From positions 620,001 through 684,000 of the forward strand of contig JBEKRQ010000001.1 of NCBI GenBank assembly GCA_049517655.1: a stretch of DNA of 64,000 bases, in the 5' to 3' direction. The notes beneath the pieces were generated by a model that saw only the letters and a list, made by a program, of their open reading frames with translations, was not told where the DNA came from and searched no databases. The position numbers and the translations under genes are program-made. Of the stretch, positions 42,447 through 52,113 are shown piece by piece. Positions within the stretch are counted from its first letter, which is position 1; each line of letters begins with the position of its first letter. The DNA is from UBA11358 sp049517655. GTDB lineage: Bacteria; Verrucomicrobiota; Verrucomicrobiia; Limisphaerales; UBA11358.

Positions 42447-43562
42447 TTACCAACTTAGTCTAGGGGTTTTATGTGGAGTGCCACCTTCCGAAAAGTAATG
42501 TGTAAACGTATAGTTAACTGCACCAACATATAAAGTCCCTTTGGCAGTTACGTCGTAACCAAACGTAATATAGGCGTCTGCGCCGGTGCTATCCGCTTCT
42601 ATTCCGTATTCGGCGTAATAGTGCCCACCATATGACCCAGACAAACCAACAATTCCAATCCCGCCTCCTATCTCTCCGCTTAAAAATGCACCTGTTGACT
42701 TATCAAAATGCACCGCGCCTTTTTCCTCACCACATTCCTTCACATAATGCAATTCAGTAGCATCTCCAACTTGTGGGCCTACAATGTCAAGTCCCAATGT
42801 GTAACCACCAATCGTCTGTCTCCAGCCAAACCCTATGCCAACTTGCCAAGAGAAACTTACACCCGCATCTATAGCATCGCCACTGCAACCGCAGCAAGAA
42901 CATTTTTGCCAAGATGCCTCCAGAGTCAATGTTAGCCCCAGTAGCGCATAGTCTTGGGTCTGCAATTTTTCTGAAAAATTATGACAATTCAGTTTGGAAC
43001 ACAGTCCCAACCAATCATAATAAGTTAAAGGGGCATTCCCAACGAATGCGTAAAGGTTGGCCCCACCGAGTTCATCCATTGGGTCTCTATTTGGCCATGT
43101 TCCCGTGGACGGCTTGTAATACCTGTAGCCGTAGTAAAGCAAATCGGATTCATCGTCCTGATATTTGGTCGAGAACCGGAAGGGATTGACTTTAGCCATC
43201 AACCCAGTGATGCGAATCGGTTCCCCGAAGGGGCCATACTCGTAATTTGCCACCACGGTTCCGTCGCCGGCGTTGACAAGCGCAGCAATATTCCCGTTGC
43301 CATCATACGCAACAAAGCAGTTAGTGGTTTGTGGACCGTAGTAACTGATCTCCAACAATCCGCCCACTCCGCCCGCGCCTTGTTGCGAGCCGGAAAGGTC
43401 TAATCCCCAAACGTAGCTACGGATGAGCGAGCCGCTCGTCCCTACCTCGGCAATCAAATTCCACCCGTCATACACAAACCGGTTGGTGTATTGCGGCACG
43501 CCTTTTAAGAATGGTTTGTCAACCATTCGGAAGTGACAGAGCAGGAACCATTTCAAGACCAC
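42447..43562 (-). CDS. Truncated Rhs copy 6 with Gly-rich C-terminal domain
   Basis: 371 residues. It begins inside the late YD-repeat core: after VDKPFLKGV (encoded by the tag) the frame joins PQYTNRFVYDGWNLIAEV. The Rhs end motif (FSTKYQDDESDLLYYGYRYY...WPNRDPMDELGG, then DWLGL) is kept. The variable tip (~190 residues) is Cys-rich at first (CSCCGCSG) and then Gly/aromatic-rich, perhaps a beta-barrel or pore. I do not recognise it. The N-terminal ~15 residues overlap the preceding lipoprotein gene. Without a signal or core it is likely a silent cassette donor. Confidence 0.7.
   Translation of the reverse strand: MVLKWFLLCHFRMVDKPFLKGVPQYTNRFVYDGWNLIAEVGTSGSLIRSYVWGLDLSGSQQGAGGVGGLLEISYYGPQTTNCFVAYDGNGNIAALVNAGDGTVVANYEYGPFGEPIRITGLMAKVNPFRFSTKYQDDESDLLYYGYRYYKPSTGTWPNRDPMDELGGANLYAFVGNAPLTYYDWLGLCSKLNCHNFSEKLQTQDYALLGLTLTLEASWQKCSCCGCSGDAIDAGVSFSWQVGIGFGWRQTIGGYTLGLDIVGPQVGDATELHYVKECGEEKGAVHFDKSTGAFLSGEIGGGIGIVGLSGSYGGHYYAEYGIEADSTGADAYITFGYDVTAKGTLYVGAVNYTFTHYFSEGGTPHKTPRLSW
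43497..43527 (-). repeat. Rhs-island tag, copy 2
   Basis: Same word as at 41,771 (GGTTGACAAACCATTCTTAA then AAGGCGTGCC). It contains the stop codon of the lipoprotein gene at 43,519 and leads straight into rhs copy 6. Confidence 0.75.
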
Positions 43563-43914
43563 CCTTTATATCCCACTCACCGTTATCAGTCTGAACTAGA
43601 TAAATGTAGTTATTACCCACTTCCACCCGGGCCGCTAATTGTTTCTCAGCCCAAACAACCCACACTTTTTTTACGAGTAACTTCGGAATGGGAATACGGC
43701 CTAGACTTTTTGCAATCTTCTGGCGATTTTCTTTTGAACAGTAGCCGATGAATTCAACTCCTGATAAGTCAATCGGCGTAGCATCGGTTAATGGTTTGAG
43801 AGTGTATGGTCTACCTCCGATACCAACAGTCATAGGAGATTTGTCGCGACACCCATACAAAGTAAAAGCAATGAGTATGACAGCTAAATTTAATATATAT
43901 GTATTTGGTTTCAT
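43519..43914 (-). CDS. Lipoprotein, candidate immunity to Rhs copy 5
   Basis: 131 residues with a lipobox (VILIAFTLYGC), so anchored in a membrane after export. The mature region is mixed alpha/beta without known domain. It stands 16 nt after the C-terminal domain with HExxH at 43,931. A periplasmic anchor would suit neutralising an exported protease; this is inference. Confidence 0.6.
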   Translation of the reverse strand: MKPNTYILNLAVILIAFTLYGCRDKSPMTVGIGGRPYTLKPLTDATPIDLSGVEFIGYCSKENRQKIAKSLGRIPIPKLLVKKVWVVWAEKQLAARVEVGNNYIYLVQTDNGEWDIKGGLEMVPALSLPNG

Positions 43915-43930
43915 TGTTCGAGCTTAGAGT

Positions 43931-44485
43931 TTATTGACACGCCTTTTGATAATCTGCCTTTGCCTTACTTGCCATTGTCGCATAAGTGGAGGCGAGTTTT
44001 TGAGCATCTTGAGCGGCATCACACCACTGTCCGTATTGGCTGCAATCAAACTGATAATTATTTGCTCGCATTTCTTCAAAATAATACCAATTCATTGAAT
44101 CAAAGTAGTTTTTCTTTGCTAGAAAGCACGACCAACACACGCATTTCGTAGCCCGAATAGAAGCCAACAGGTTATCTACACTATCGAGATAATTTTTCAG
44201 ATATTCTACATGTCTGAACTCATGATTTCTTAAAGTCGGCGGCGGTGCATGGGGGTTGGGGTCATTAGGATTATGCCCCTCTGCATATCTGACTGTTGTT
44301 GTAAAGTGAGTAACGTCTGATGCAAAGTGCGCCAAAAATAACCCTATGCAAGGCCCTGAATTGGGACTAACAGGTAAACTTGGCATAGAAGTGTCAGCCA
44401 AAGCTGTGCCCATTTCAGATTGAGGCACACCAGTAACCTCATTGATCCCATCGAGTTGCAATCCCAAGTTATCTCTCTTGTTCAA
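43931..44485 (-). CDS. Rhs C-terminal domain with HExxH, out of frame with its core
   Basis: 184 residues. The frame holds NHEFRHVEYLKNYLDSV, a zinc-protease-like HExxH, followed by Cys and aromatic residues (CVCWSCF, QYGQWC). Upstream in this frame the DNA reads GNLYTFVRNDSLNKRDNLGL, the normal end of the Rhs core, so this was the tip of rhs copy 5. A frameshift in the run of G at about 44,516-44,521 now separates the two. It may be a pseudogene, a sequencing error, or a slippage site. Confidence 0.6.
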   Translation of the reverse strand: MNKRDNLGLQLDGINEVTGVPQSEMGTALADTSMPSLPVSPNSGPCIGLFLAHFASDVTHFTTTVRYAEGHNPNDPNPHAPPPTLRNHEFRHVEYLKNYLDSVDNLLASIRATKCVCWSCFLAKKNYFDSMNWYYFEEMRANNYQFDCSQYGQWCDAAQDAQKLASTYATMASKAKADYQKACQ

Positions 44486-45798
44486 CGAATCGTTTCTAAC
44501 AAACGTGTAAAGATTTCCCCCTCCTTTTCCATAAACGGGTCTCTATTGGGCCATGTTCCCGTGCTCGGTACGTATTCGCGGTGGAGATACTTAATTCTTT
44601 GAGTCACATCATCTGCAAATTGTGTGCTGAATCGGATTGGGTTCAACTTGCCTACCGTTCCCGTGATACGAATTGCCTGACCAAAAGGATCGTAGTCATA
44701 ATTCGCGGACACAGTTCCATCAGCAGCATTGACCAAAGCAGAGACGTTTCCATTTCCATCGAACGCTGCGAAATGTGTGCCGTTAGTCTTGAAACTCACC
44801 GCCAATAATCCACCAACGCCACCCGCGCCTTGCATTGAGCCACTCAAGTCAAGTCCTCGCATGAATGACATCACCAAGCCATTCGTCTGGTCGAGAATCG
44901 CCAGCAACACTTTCCCATCCCACACAAACCGATTCGTGTATTGCGGCACATAAGAACTTCCGTTCCAGCTTGAAACGATTCTTTGATTCCATCTTCCATC
45001 CGGCAAATACGTCCACTCTTCTTTCATGCGCCCTGCCGTTGGCACGTTGGTTCGACACTCAGTTGCAATCAGCCGGTTCTCCGCGTTCCACGTGTTTGTC
45101 CACAGTCCATCACTGGTTAAGTTGCCATCCGCGTCATAGGTGAAGGTTTGAGGTGATTGTGCCATTAGAACATTTCCAGTCACACTCGTTTGCCCCGTCG
45201 CTGCCACAATGATATTTGTCCACAACGCCATTGAACTGTTATCTGCGCTCAACTCTTTCCTGAAGTATTCGATTTTTCTATAAGCGGTTTGATTATTCAC
45301 TGTGACGGTGTTTGTTGCAATGCTGACGCCCATAATATCAACGTAGCTGGGCACATCACGGCTGGTAATTTGATTCAATGTGTTCACGGAATATGATGCA
45401 GGCCGGAGGCCTGCGCCACCTTGGTCGCCACCAGCTTTTGTCTGCGTCCGATTGCCAATGGTGTCAAACGCATACTCAAATTGTTGTCCTGCCACAGGTG
45501 TTCCATCTGACCAGTATTTCTTGCCGGAGGTGACTTGACCGAGTGAGTCGTAATTGTAAATCCAGTATGAACCGTCAGCGAGATTGGCGCGAGTTCTCTG
45601 GTTGGCGTTGTTGTAATTGTAGGTGTGAGAGTCCAAAGTCCTCAGTCCACTGTCCAAAGTTGAAATTTGCGTGAGGCGATTCAGATTATCGTATCGTTTC
45701 GTTGTCGTCATGCGCTGTGCTCCACTGTTGGTAAAGACAATCTGACTCACCATTTCATTCGGGCAGTGGCACATGATACTCGGGATGCTTTGCGGCAA
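44482..45798 (-). CDS. Truncated Rhs copy 5 (core), frameshifted before its tip
   Basis: 438 residues of YD repeats with high similarity to the other copies. Homology to the full-length protein starts at VSQIVFTNSGAQRMTTTK, directly after the stop of the gene at 45,755. The end motif (LHREYVPSTGTWPNRDPF) is followed by a run of G where the frame shifts, giving a false EGEIFTRLLETIR ending. An AGTCCTC/AGTCCAC heptamer run at about 45,629-45,666 is translated as STLDSGLRTLDS. Confidence 0.7.
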   Translation of the reverse strand: MPQSIPSIMCHCPNEMVSQIVFTNSGAQRMTTTKRYDNLNRLTQISTLDSGLRTLDSHTYNYNNANQRTRANLADGSYWIYNYDSLGQVTSGKKYWSDGTPVAGQQFEYAFDTIGNRTQTKAGGDQGGAGLRPASYSVNTLNQITSRDVPSYVDIMGVSIATNTVTVNNQTAYRKIEYFRKELSADNSSMALWTNIIVAATGQTSVTGNVLMAQSPQTFTYDADGNLTSDGLWTNTWNAENRLIATECRTNVPTAGRMKEEWTYLPDGRWNQRIVSSWNGSSYVPQYTNRFVWDGKVLLAILDQTNGLVMSFMRGLDLSGSMQGAGGVGGLLAVSFKTNGTHFAAFDGNGNVSALVNAADGTVSANYDYDPFGQAIRITGTVGKLNPIRFSTQFADDVTQRIKYLHREYVPSTGTWPNRDPFMEKEGEIFTRLLETIR

Positions 45799-46276
45799 AA
45801 TCTTTGAGCCATCGAGCGCGAAGGTCCCAGAAAATTACGCCATTGACGGGCAAAATATTTATTCCAAAACCAGCATGGTTCGACAGATGTCGATCATACA
45901 TTAATGGATATCCATCTGGAACCGCATTTGTCCCAAAAAAGGGAGTCCAATTAATGTAAACATAGTCACTTTCGATAGCAGTATTTGTTACTGTTAATGA
46001 CCGTTTTCTTACACCAGGACAACTTAAAATATTCACCATTGAAGTGGTGTTAGGAATCTGAAACCGATAACTAGCTGTTGCGACCGCAATAATGTTAGTA
46101 GGATAGAGCCCGTTATGTTCCAAACGATAACTCATTACATTAGCCTTAAGCGCTGCCAATGTATATTGGCACGCAAAAACTTCTCGCACTCGTTCCAATA
46201 TGCTAAACAAAAGCACTAATGCGAGAAGCGCAAAAGCTGATTGCTTAATGACTCGTCTTAATTTTACCATTTCCAT
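45755..46276 (-). CDS. Exported protein with N-terminal helix, candidate immunity to Rhs copy 4
   Basis: 173 residues, one N-terminal hydrophobic helix (SAFALLALVLLFSIL) then a soluble part ending HPEYHVPLPE. The layout YTLAALKANVMSYRLEHNGLYP slightly recalls type II pseudopilins. Start overlaps the end of the rhs copy at 46,264 by 13 nt, so expression is coupled, as for toxin-immunity pairs. Confidence 0.6.
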   Translation of the reverse strand: MEMVKLRRVIKQSAFALLALVLLFSILERVREVFACQYTLAALKANVMSYRLEHNGLYPTNIIAVATASYRFQIPNTTSMVNILSCPGVRKRSLTVTNTAIESDYVYINWTPFFGTNAVPDGYPLMYDRHLSNHAGFGINILPVNGVIFWDLRARWLKDFAAKHPEYHVPLPE

Positions 46277-47793
46277 CCCGTAATGCTTCCCCGATAAATT
46301 CTTCCAGCTGAATCTAATTTAGTTTTCCACTTGCCTCCTTCGCAGGATAGATAGCTTATTTGCGCAAAGGTTACGTAAACTTCTGCTAACTGATCGATGT
46401 ACAACCATACAGGAAGGCCACAAGTAGTACTATTGTTGCATTGCACCCTTATTCCAACTGTGTCATCGTGAAGATAACACGTATCCCACAAAAGAATCAA
46501 ATTTTTGTAGGAGCCCCCTGTGAAAGACAAACTCACACTCATATTAATGCTTCCACCTAGGAAATAATTACCAACAGAATCAGTCCGAGTCATCTGATGA
46601 TAAGCCGGTTTTTCACAGCAAGGGTCACCATCCCCAGGTAGCTTATAAAACCACTTGCCCGGAGTGTGACGTGTTACAGTGTGACCATTCACGGGTTGCG
46701 TCTCTGTTGTCGTCAAGAACGGCCCTGGCGTACCCCAGTTATAAAGACCCAACGGATCGACTTTCGTAATAGGATTGTTGCGTGCAAACGCATAAAGATT
46801 AAAACCGCCTTGTTCTCCCAACGGGTCTCTATCTGGCCATCTACCTGTAATCGGGTCATAATAACGATAACCATAATAATAGAGACCAGTTTCCCAGTCG
46901 TAGAATTTCGTGGAGAAGAGAAACGGATTTAGTTTGGCAAGCGGGCCGGTCGCGCGTATGGGTTCGCCAAAGGGGCCATACTCATACTGCGCTGCAATCG
47001 TCCCATTGGCCGCGTTTACAAGTGCCACTACATTTCCATTGCCATCAAAACAATAGAAATACGTCCCCGCATTCGTCTCCGAATAGACGGTCATGGAAAT
47101 GAGTCCACCCACTCCGCCTGCACCCTGTATACTCCCACTTAAATCTGTGCCCCACTGGAAAGAAGTCAGGAGTGAGGAGTCAGGATTCAGAATAGCTACA
47201 AGATTCCATCCGTCATATACAAACTTGTTGGTGGACTGTGGAACATAAGTCGAGCCATTCCATGTCGAAACAATCTTTTGAATTCTCCGACCCTGCCAAT
47301 CGTAGGTAAAATCCACCTTCTGTTTGGCGGCATCCGGCACAGTGGAAATGGATGCAATCGAAACGAGATAATTCTCTCCATTCCAAATGTTCGTCCATAA
47401 TCCGCCGCTGGTTTGATTACCGTCTAAATCATAGGTGAATGAATTCGTTTGTGGCGCAATTAACAGATTCCCATTCGCAGCAGAACTTCCGTTCATATTG
47501 ACTTGCACATTTTGCCAGACCGGATTGTTTTGATTGGTCACTGACAATTCCGCCCGGAAGTATTCAATCCTGCGATAAGGATTAATGCCATTAACAGTCA
47601 ACGTATTGGTTGCAATCGCCACACCAATTACATCCACGTAATTGGGAACTGTTCTTTGCGTGTATTGATTTAGGTTGTTGGCTATATAACTGGAGCTTCG
47701 TTGGTTGCCACCATTTTGATCTCCACCCGACAACGTTTGTGTTCGGTTCCCGATATTATCAAAGCTGTAACCGAATTCCTGCCCGGCAATCAT
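46264..47793 (-). CDS. Truncated Rhs copy 4 with unknown C-terminal domain
   Basis: 509 residues. It joins the tag at MIAGQEFGYSFDNIGNRTQ (equivalent to PVAGQQFDYTFDNIGNRTQ of the full protein). The YD core continues to GYRYYDPITGRWPDRDPLGEQGGFNLYAFARNNPITKVDPLGL. The tip (~160 residues, from YNWGTPGPF) has Cys pairs (DPCCEKPAYHQM, CNNSTTCGLPVWLY) that may form disulfides; no family is recognised. Confidence 0.7.
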   Translation of the reverse strand: MIAGQEFGYSFDNIGNRTQTLSGGDQNGGNQRSSSYIANNLNQYTQRTVPNYVDVIGVAIATNTLTVNGINPYRRIEYFRAELSVTNQNNPVWQNVQVNMNGSSAANGNLLIAPQTNSFTYDLDGNQTSGGLWTNIWNGENYLVSIASISTVPDAAKQKVDFTYDWQGRRIQKIVSTWNGSTYVPQSTNKFVYDGWNLVAILNPDSSLLTSFQWGTDLSGSIQGAGGVGGLISMTVYSETNAGTYFYCFDGNGNVVALVNAANGTIAAQYEYGPFGEPIRATGPLAKLNPFLFSTKFYDWETGLYYYGYRYYDPITGRWPDRDPLGEQGGFNLYAFARNNPITKVDPLGLYNWGTPGPFLTTTETQPVNGHTVTRHTPGKWFYKLPGDGDPCCEKPAYHQMTRTDSVGNYFLGGSINMSVSLSFTGGSYKNLILLWDTCYLHDDTVGIRVQCNNSTTCGLPVWLYIDQLAEVYVTFAQISYLSCEGGKWKTKLDSAGRIYRGSITGWKW

Positions 47794-47795
47794 TT

Positions 47796-47829
47796 CGGCA
47801 CGCTTTCTTAGGAAGGGTTTGGCAACTTA
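47796..47829 (-). repeat. Rhs-island tag, copy 3 (diverged)
   Basis: AAGTTGCCAAACCCTTCCTA then AGAAAGCGTGCC on -, a diverged form of the tag, in frame with rhs copy 4 and 13 nt after the stop of the membrane protein at 47,842. Confidence 0.65.
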
Positions 47830-47841
47830 TTTTAGCCACAT

Positions 47842-48171
47842 TTATTTAATCATTGGAATACAAGGAAATGCAATAACAGAAATAACACAAAAAAATAGAA
47901 AAGAGTATATGACAGCCAAAATTCCTAGATACAGCACGTTGATTTCACTTGTGGGCCGTTTCCTAAAAGCCACGAATGCCGAGAACAACCAAAACGGGAT
48001 TGGAATTACTAAAAATAGGAATTTGTTCGCTAGAAAAAATTGAGTGCAACCCGGGAAGTTACTTGTCAAGTGAAGCGGATAGATACTCTGGAACAAAACA
48101 AGCATCAACCACAGTCCAAAGCAACCAACCGTAAAAGCTAAAGTGAATAGAATATTGGTTATTTTTTGCAT
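47842..48171 (-). CDS. Three-helix membrane protein, candidate immunity to Rhs copy 3
   Basis: 109 residues, helices near 5-30, 47-66 and 80-105 (ILFTLAFTVGCFGLWLMLVLF; FLFLVIPIPFWLFSAFVAF; LYLGILAVIYSFLFFCVISVIAF). It is 16 nt after the rhs copy at 48,188. No known family; A/T-rich. Confidence 0.6.
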   Translation of the reverse strand: MQKITNILFTLAFTVGCFGLWLMLVLFQSIYPLHLTSNFPGCTQFFLANKFLFLVIPIPFWLFSAFVAFRKRPTSEINVLYLGILAVIYSFLFFCVISVIAFPCIPMIK

Positions 48172-48187
48172 ACCATTAAACCATGAG

Positions 48188-51100
48188 TCATGGGTCTTGG
48201 GCTTGACTGGGCCCTGACGGATTCAATGTAGGATTCGAGTTAAAAGAATCATATGCCCATGTAAACGAAACACAGCCAAGAGCCTTGCCGTCACTACAAT
48301 ACGCACAATCCTTAAGTTTAAATGCAGTTCCGAATAGCCACCCACTCCAAGGGGCATCAGTGATTTCTAAATTCCCACTGCCAGTCTGTTCGTCGAATGT
48401 CGGATCACTCCACCATGGAACGTAGTTATGTTTAAATGAAATTGTTTGCACTAGGTGAATGTTATTTTTGGCACATGTGCAACAGTTTTTATCAGGCACA
48501 AATCGAACACTAAAACCATCAACAGGTGTGCCCGGAGTTACACCACGCTTATCTGCATCTGACCCATAAATTGGCACCTGCTTTGGAGAAACCACGAAAA
48601 ACCCGCATGCAAGAGCATATAAATCAATGTTTTTAATGGGATCGTTGGCGATAAAACAATAAAGGTTCTTCTCTTGGTTGCGGTCAAAGCTTCGACGACT
48701 GCGATTCAGAGTTTGGAAGCCGATCTCATTGATGGGGTCGTGATTTGACCATGTGCCGGTGCTTGGCGTGTATTCACGATGCAGATACTTAATTCTTTGA
48801 GTCACATCATCTGCAAATTGAGTGCTGAAACGGATTGGATTCAATTTTCCAACTGCTCCAGTGATACGAATGGTTTGACCGAATGGGTCATACTCATAGT
48901 TTGCACTCGTGGTGCCATCAGCGGCATTGACCAAAGCAGAGACGTTTCCATTTCCATCGAACGCTGCGAAATGTGTGCCGTTAGTCTTGAAACTCACCGC
49001 CAATAATCCACCAACGCCACCCGCGCCTTGCATTGAGCCACTCAAGTCAAGTCCTCGCATGAATGACATTACCAAACCGTTCGTCTGGTCGAGAATCGCC
49101 AGCAACACTTTCCCATCCCACACAAACCGATTCGTGTATTGCGGCACATAAGAACTTCCGTTCCAGCTTGAAACGATTCTTTGATTCCATCTTCCATCAG
49201 GCAGATAGCTCCACTCTTCTTTCATGCGCCCAGCCGAAGGAACATTCGTCAGGTTTTGAGTGGCAATCAAACGATTCTCTGCGTCCCAAGTATTTGTCCA
49301 CAGTCCATCACTGGTTAAGTTGCCATCCGCGTCATACACGAACGCTTGAGGAGACTTTGCCAAAAGAACATTACCTGTCACACTCGTTTGCCCCGTTGCC
49401 GCTACGATGATGTTTGTCCAAAGTGCCAACGAACTATTATCTACGCCCAGTTCCTTCCTGAAATATTCCACCTTCCGATATGCCGTCTGGCCATTCACCG
49501 TTACCGTGTTCGTGGCAAAGCTCACGCCTTTGATGTCCACATAACCCGGCACATCCCGGCTGGTGATTTGATTGAGTGTGTTGTTCGTATAGTTCGCCGT
49601 GCGCAAATAGCCGCCGTTCTGGTCTCCGCCGGCTTGGGTCTGTATGCGATTGCCGATATTGTCAAACGTGTAATCAAACTGCTGGCCAGCGACGGGTGTC
49701 CCGTCAGACCAATACTTATTGCCGCCGGTCACTTGGCCCAGCGAGTCGTATTGATAAATCCAGTAGGAACCGTCGGCCAGGGTGTCCTTGGTGCGCTGAT
49801 TGGCGGGGTTGTAGTTGTAGGTGTGAGAGTCCAAAGTCCTCAGTCCACTGTCCAAAGTCGAAATTTGCGTGAGGCGATTCAGATTATCGTATGACTTGGT
49901 TGTGGTCATGCGAGTTGTGCCGCTCTGCTTAAAGGCAATCTGGCCTACCAACGGCGAGTTGGCAAGATAGGAATAAGTCGCCGAGTCCAAAGTCCCAAGT
50001 CCAATGTCCAAAGTCGAAACGGTCTGGAGACGGGAGGCGGTGTCGTAGTCATACGAAGCAGAAGCAAGGAGCACGGATGAAGGACTAAGTAAAGCCAGAT
50101 TCGTGCGGCGCAAATACGCGTCGTAATTGTTGGTCACGGTAAGGCCATTCAAGGTGCCGCCGGAATACGATTCGCTTAAAAGCTGATTCGCTGAATTATA
50201 TGTCAGGGACTCGGTGGAACTCGCCCCTCCGACTTGGATGAGACGGCCCAAACGGTCGTAGGTGTTGGTGACGTTCGATGTTGCGCCGCCGGAATAAACA
50301 ATTGTGGCCAAACCGCCAGCATTGTCATAAGCATAGGTGGTTGTGATTCCTCTCGCCCAAGTCCGCGATGCCAGTCGATTTGCCGATGTATTTACATAAC
50401 CCAATTTACTGCTGTCCGGAAATGTTTTGTTCGTCAGGAAACCGCGATAACCGTCATAATTCCACGTCGTCACGCGCGCACCGCTGCCGCTGCTGAAATT
50501 GCTCCAGTTTGTCATGGTCTTTAATCGTCCGGCGTAATCGTATCCGTAACCGACCGGATAGGTGCGCGAACCGTATTGCAAACCAAGCTCACCTGTGGGC
50601 AGATAAACGCTGTTGACGGTCATGTTATCGGGCTGCGTTACGCTGACAGCTTGTAGCATGTTGTTGTAAGTGGTGGTTGTGGTCTGGGACAATGGCGCGG
50701 TTACGCTCGTCACCAGATCGGCGTTATTAAAACCGTAAGTGGTCGTGCCATTACGAGCATCGGTGACGGTGTTTTGTCGGCCTTGCGGGTCGTAACCGTA
50801 GGTGGCACCGCCAATCGGGTTGCCGTTGGAGTCATAGCGTGTGGTGGAAATGGGCCGGCCATAGGAGTAGGCGCTGATGGTGTAGGAGCCGTCCGGGGCG
50901 GTGGTGATGGTTGAGCGGCTGTTGCCCGAATAACTGGTCTGGTTGGTGGTCGTCACCGGCGTGCCGGCGTCGCGATAAACGGTCTGCCAGTTGGTTAAGC
51001 CGTCGGTTGAGACACGGATTTCACTGATTAACGCGGATTGATCCACGCCGTTTTGGTTCCAGACATAGGTGCGTGTGCGGCGGACATTGGCGTTGTTATT

Positions 51101-51289
51101 GGTGGTCACGTCGTTGGTGGTGCAGGTGATGCGGTCGTTGTTCCAATCGATGCTGGTTGCATTTTTCGTCATGGACGCCACCGTATAGGCCAAGTTGGCC
51201 TTTCCATCATATTGGTAGAGAGTCGTGTCGCCATCGGGGTCAACTGTATTGAGATTTTTATTTCTTCCATTCGTCGTTGAAAAATCCAT
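48188..51289 (-). CDS. Long truncated Rhs copy 3 with unknown C-terminal domain
   Basis: About 1,030 residues, the longest cassette. Homology to the full-length Rhs begins at NLNTVDPDGDTTLYQYDGKA, which follows directly on the stop codon of the lipoprotein gene at 51,258; the ATG at 51,289 lies inside that gene. It carries many YD repeats, two heptamer runs (49,833-49,865; 49,983-50,012) and the LHREYTPSTGTWSNHDPINEIG end. The tip (~150 residues, from YALACGFFVVSPK) has a CCTC pair and a Trp-rich stretch; unknown. Long stretches of DNA match the copies at 44.5 and 56.7 kb almost exactly. Confidence 0.75.
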   Translation of the reverse strand: MDFSTTNGRNKNLNTVDPDGDTTLYQYDGKANLAYTVASMTKNATSIDWNNDRITCTTNDVTTNNNANVRRTRTYVWNQNGVDQSALISEIRVSTDGLTNWQTVYRDAGTPVTTTNQTSYSGNSRSTITTAPDGSYTISAYSYGRPISTTRYDSNGNPIGGATYGYDPQGRQNTVTDARNGTTTYGFNNADLVTSVTAPLSQTTTTTYNNMLQAVSVTQPDNMTVNSVYLPTGELGLQYGSRTYPVGYGYDYAGRLKTMTNWSNFSSGSGARVTTWNYDGYRGFLTNKTFPDSSKLGYVNTSANRLASRTWARGITTTYAYDNAGGLATIVYSGGATSNVTNTYDRLGRLIQVGGASSTESLTYNSANQLLSESYSGGTLNGLTVTNNYDAYLRRTNLALLSPSSVLLASASYDYDTASRLQTVSTLDIGLGTLDSATYSYLANSPLVGQIAFKQSGTTRMTTTKSYDNLNRLTQISTLDSGLRTLDSHTYNYNPANQRTKDTLADGSYWIYQYDSLGQVTGGNKYWSDGTPVAGQQFDYTFDNIGNRIQTQAGGDQNGGYLRTANYTNNTLNQITSRDVPGYVDIKGVSFATNTVTVNGQTAYRKVEYFRKELGVDNSSLALWTNIIVAATGQTSVTGNVLLAKSPQAFVYDADGNLTSDGLWTNTWDAENRLIATQNLTNVPSAGRMKEEWSYLPDGRWNQRIVSSWNGSSYVPQYTNRFVWDGKVLLAILDQTNGLVMSFMRGLDLSGSMQGAGGVGGLLAVSFKTNGTHFAAFDGNGNVSALVNAADGTTSANYEYDPFGQTIRITGAVGKLNPIRFSTQFADDVTQRIKYLHREYTPSTGTWSNHDPINEIGFQTLNRSRRSFDRNQEKNLYCFIANDPIKNIDLYALACGFFVVSPKQVPIYGSDADKRGVTPGTPVDGFSVRFVPDKNCCTCAKNNIHLVQTISFKHNYVPWWSDPTFDEQTGSGNLEITDAPWSGWLFGTAFKLKDCAYCSDGKALGCVSFTWAYDSFNSNPTLNPSGPSQAQDP

Positions 51290-52103
51290 TGCTGTAAATG
51301 GCTGTAACGTGCCCTTTCGAATCACTAACAACAGCCATACCGGTAAAAGCTATTAACGAATTAATGTCGAGGTAGCGAGTATCTCCATAAATTCGTGCGG
51401 TTTCTCCGTTCTTTGTGGTGAAAATCCGAAGCGGCTTTCCATAAAGCTTCTCAATGTCTTCTGTGTTCATGCCGAGATTAGCACGGCAACCATCATAACG
51501 CTTGGATAATTCCTCATTAATTTCATAGCCCTTCTCAAGCTGCGGCAGCCCCCGCCATAAATAACCCGAAAGTAAAAAAGCGGGCAGTATGTTGAGCGGC
51601 TCCATTCCCGCCCCGCTATACGGTTTTAAATCATTGACTATTTCATCACGAGTCAACGCCGAAGCATCAATTATTTTCGTGATACTCCCGTTAATCGCCG
51701 GATCATCAATATCCCATGATTTAGCCCGTGTTGCAGTAGTTCCTCGATATGGATAAGTTTCTATTAATTCTGGAAATGAGAATGGCTTGATTATCTTAAA
51801 CAGCATTTTATCTCGGAATAGAAGCCAAAAACTAGGACCGTCAGCATTTCGCACAAAGCAGCTAATTAACGTATAGTTCCCACCTGTTTCCGCGACTGTG
51901 AATGAGTGACTAGCCGCAATTCCAAATGTATTTCTTACCATATCAAGAGACGTCCCATTTGTAATTGCTAAAAAGGTCTTTTCAGGAACAGTTAACCTCT
52001 TGACCATTGAATTGATATGCCTGTACCGTGAGGTACAGCCATATAAAACAAACATCATCAATAAAACAATGCTTGTTAGAATACTTATGTGTTTAATTTT
52101 CAT
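51258..52103 (-). CDS. Lipoprotein, candidate immunity to PLA2-like Rhs copy 2
   Basis: 281 residues with a lipoprotein signal (IVLLMMFVLYGCTS). The first 100 residues after it form a SmpA/OmlA-like or small-domain region (FLAITNGTSLDMVRNTFG; 'GMNTEDIEKLYGKPLRIF' near 220 is similar in style). It lies 10 nt after the PLA2-type tip at 52,114. A membrane-anchored inhibitor would fit a phospholipase; this is inference. Confidence 0.6.
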   Translation of the reverse strand: MKIKHISILTSIVLLMMFVLYGCTSRYRHINSMVKRLTVPEKTFLAITNGTSLDMVRNTFGIAASHSFTVAETGGNYTLISCFVRNADGPSFWLLFRDKMLFKIIKPFSFPELIETYPYRGTTATRAKSWDIDDPAINGSITKIIDASALTRDEIVNDLKPYSGAGMEPLNILPAFLLSGYLWRGLPQLEKGYEINEELSKRYDGCRANLGMNTEDIEKLYGKPLRIFTTKNGETARIYGDTRYLDINSLIAFTGMAVVSDSKGHVTAIYSNGFFNDEWKK

Positions 52104-52113
52104 TTGAGCCTTT

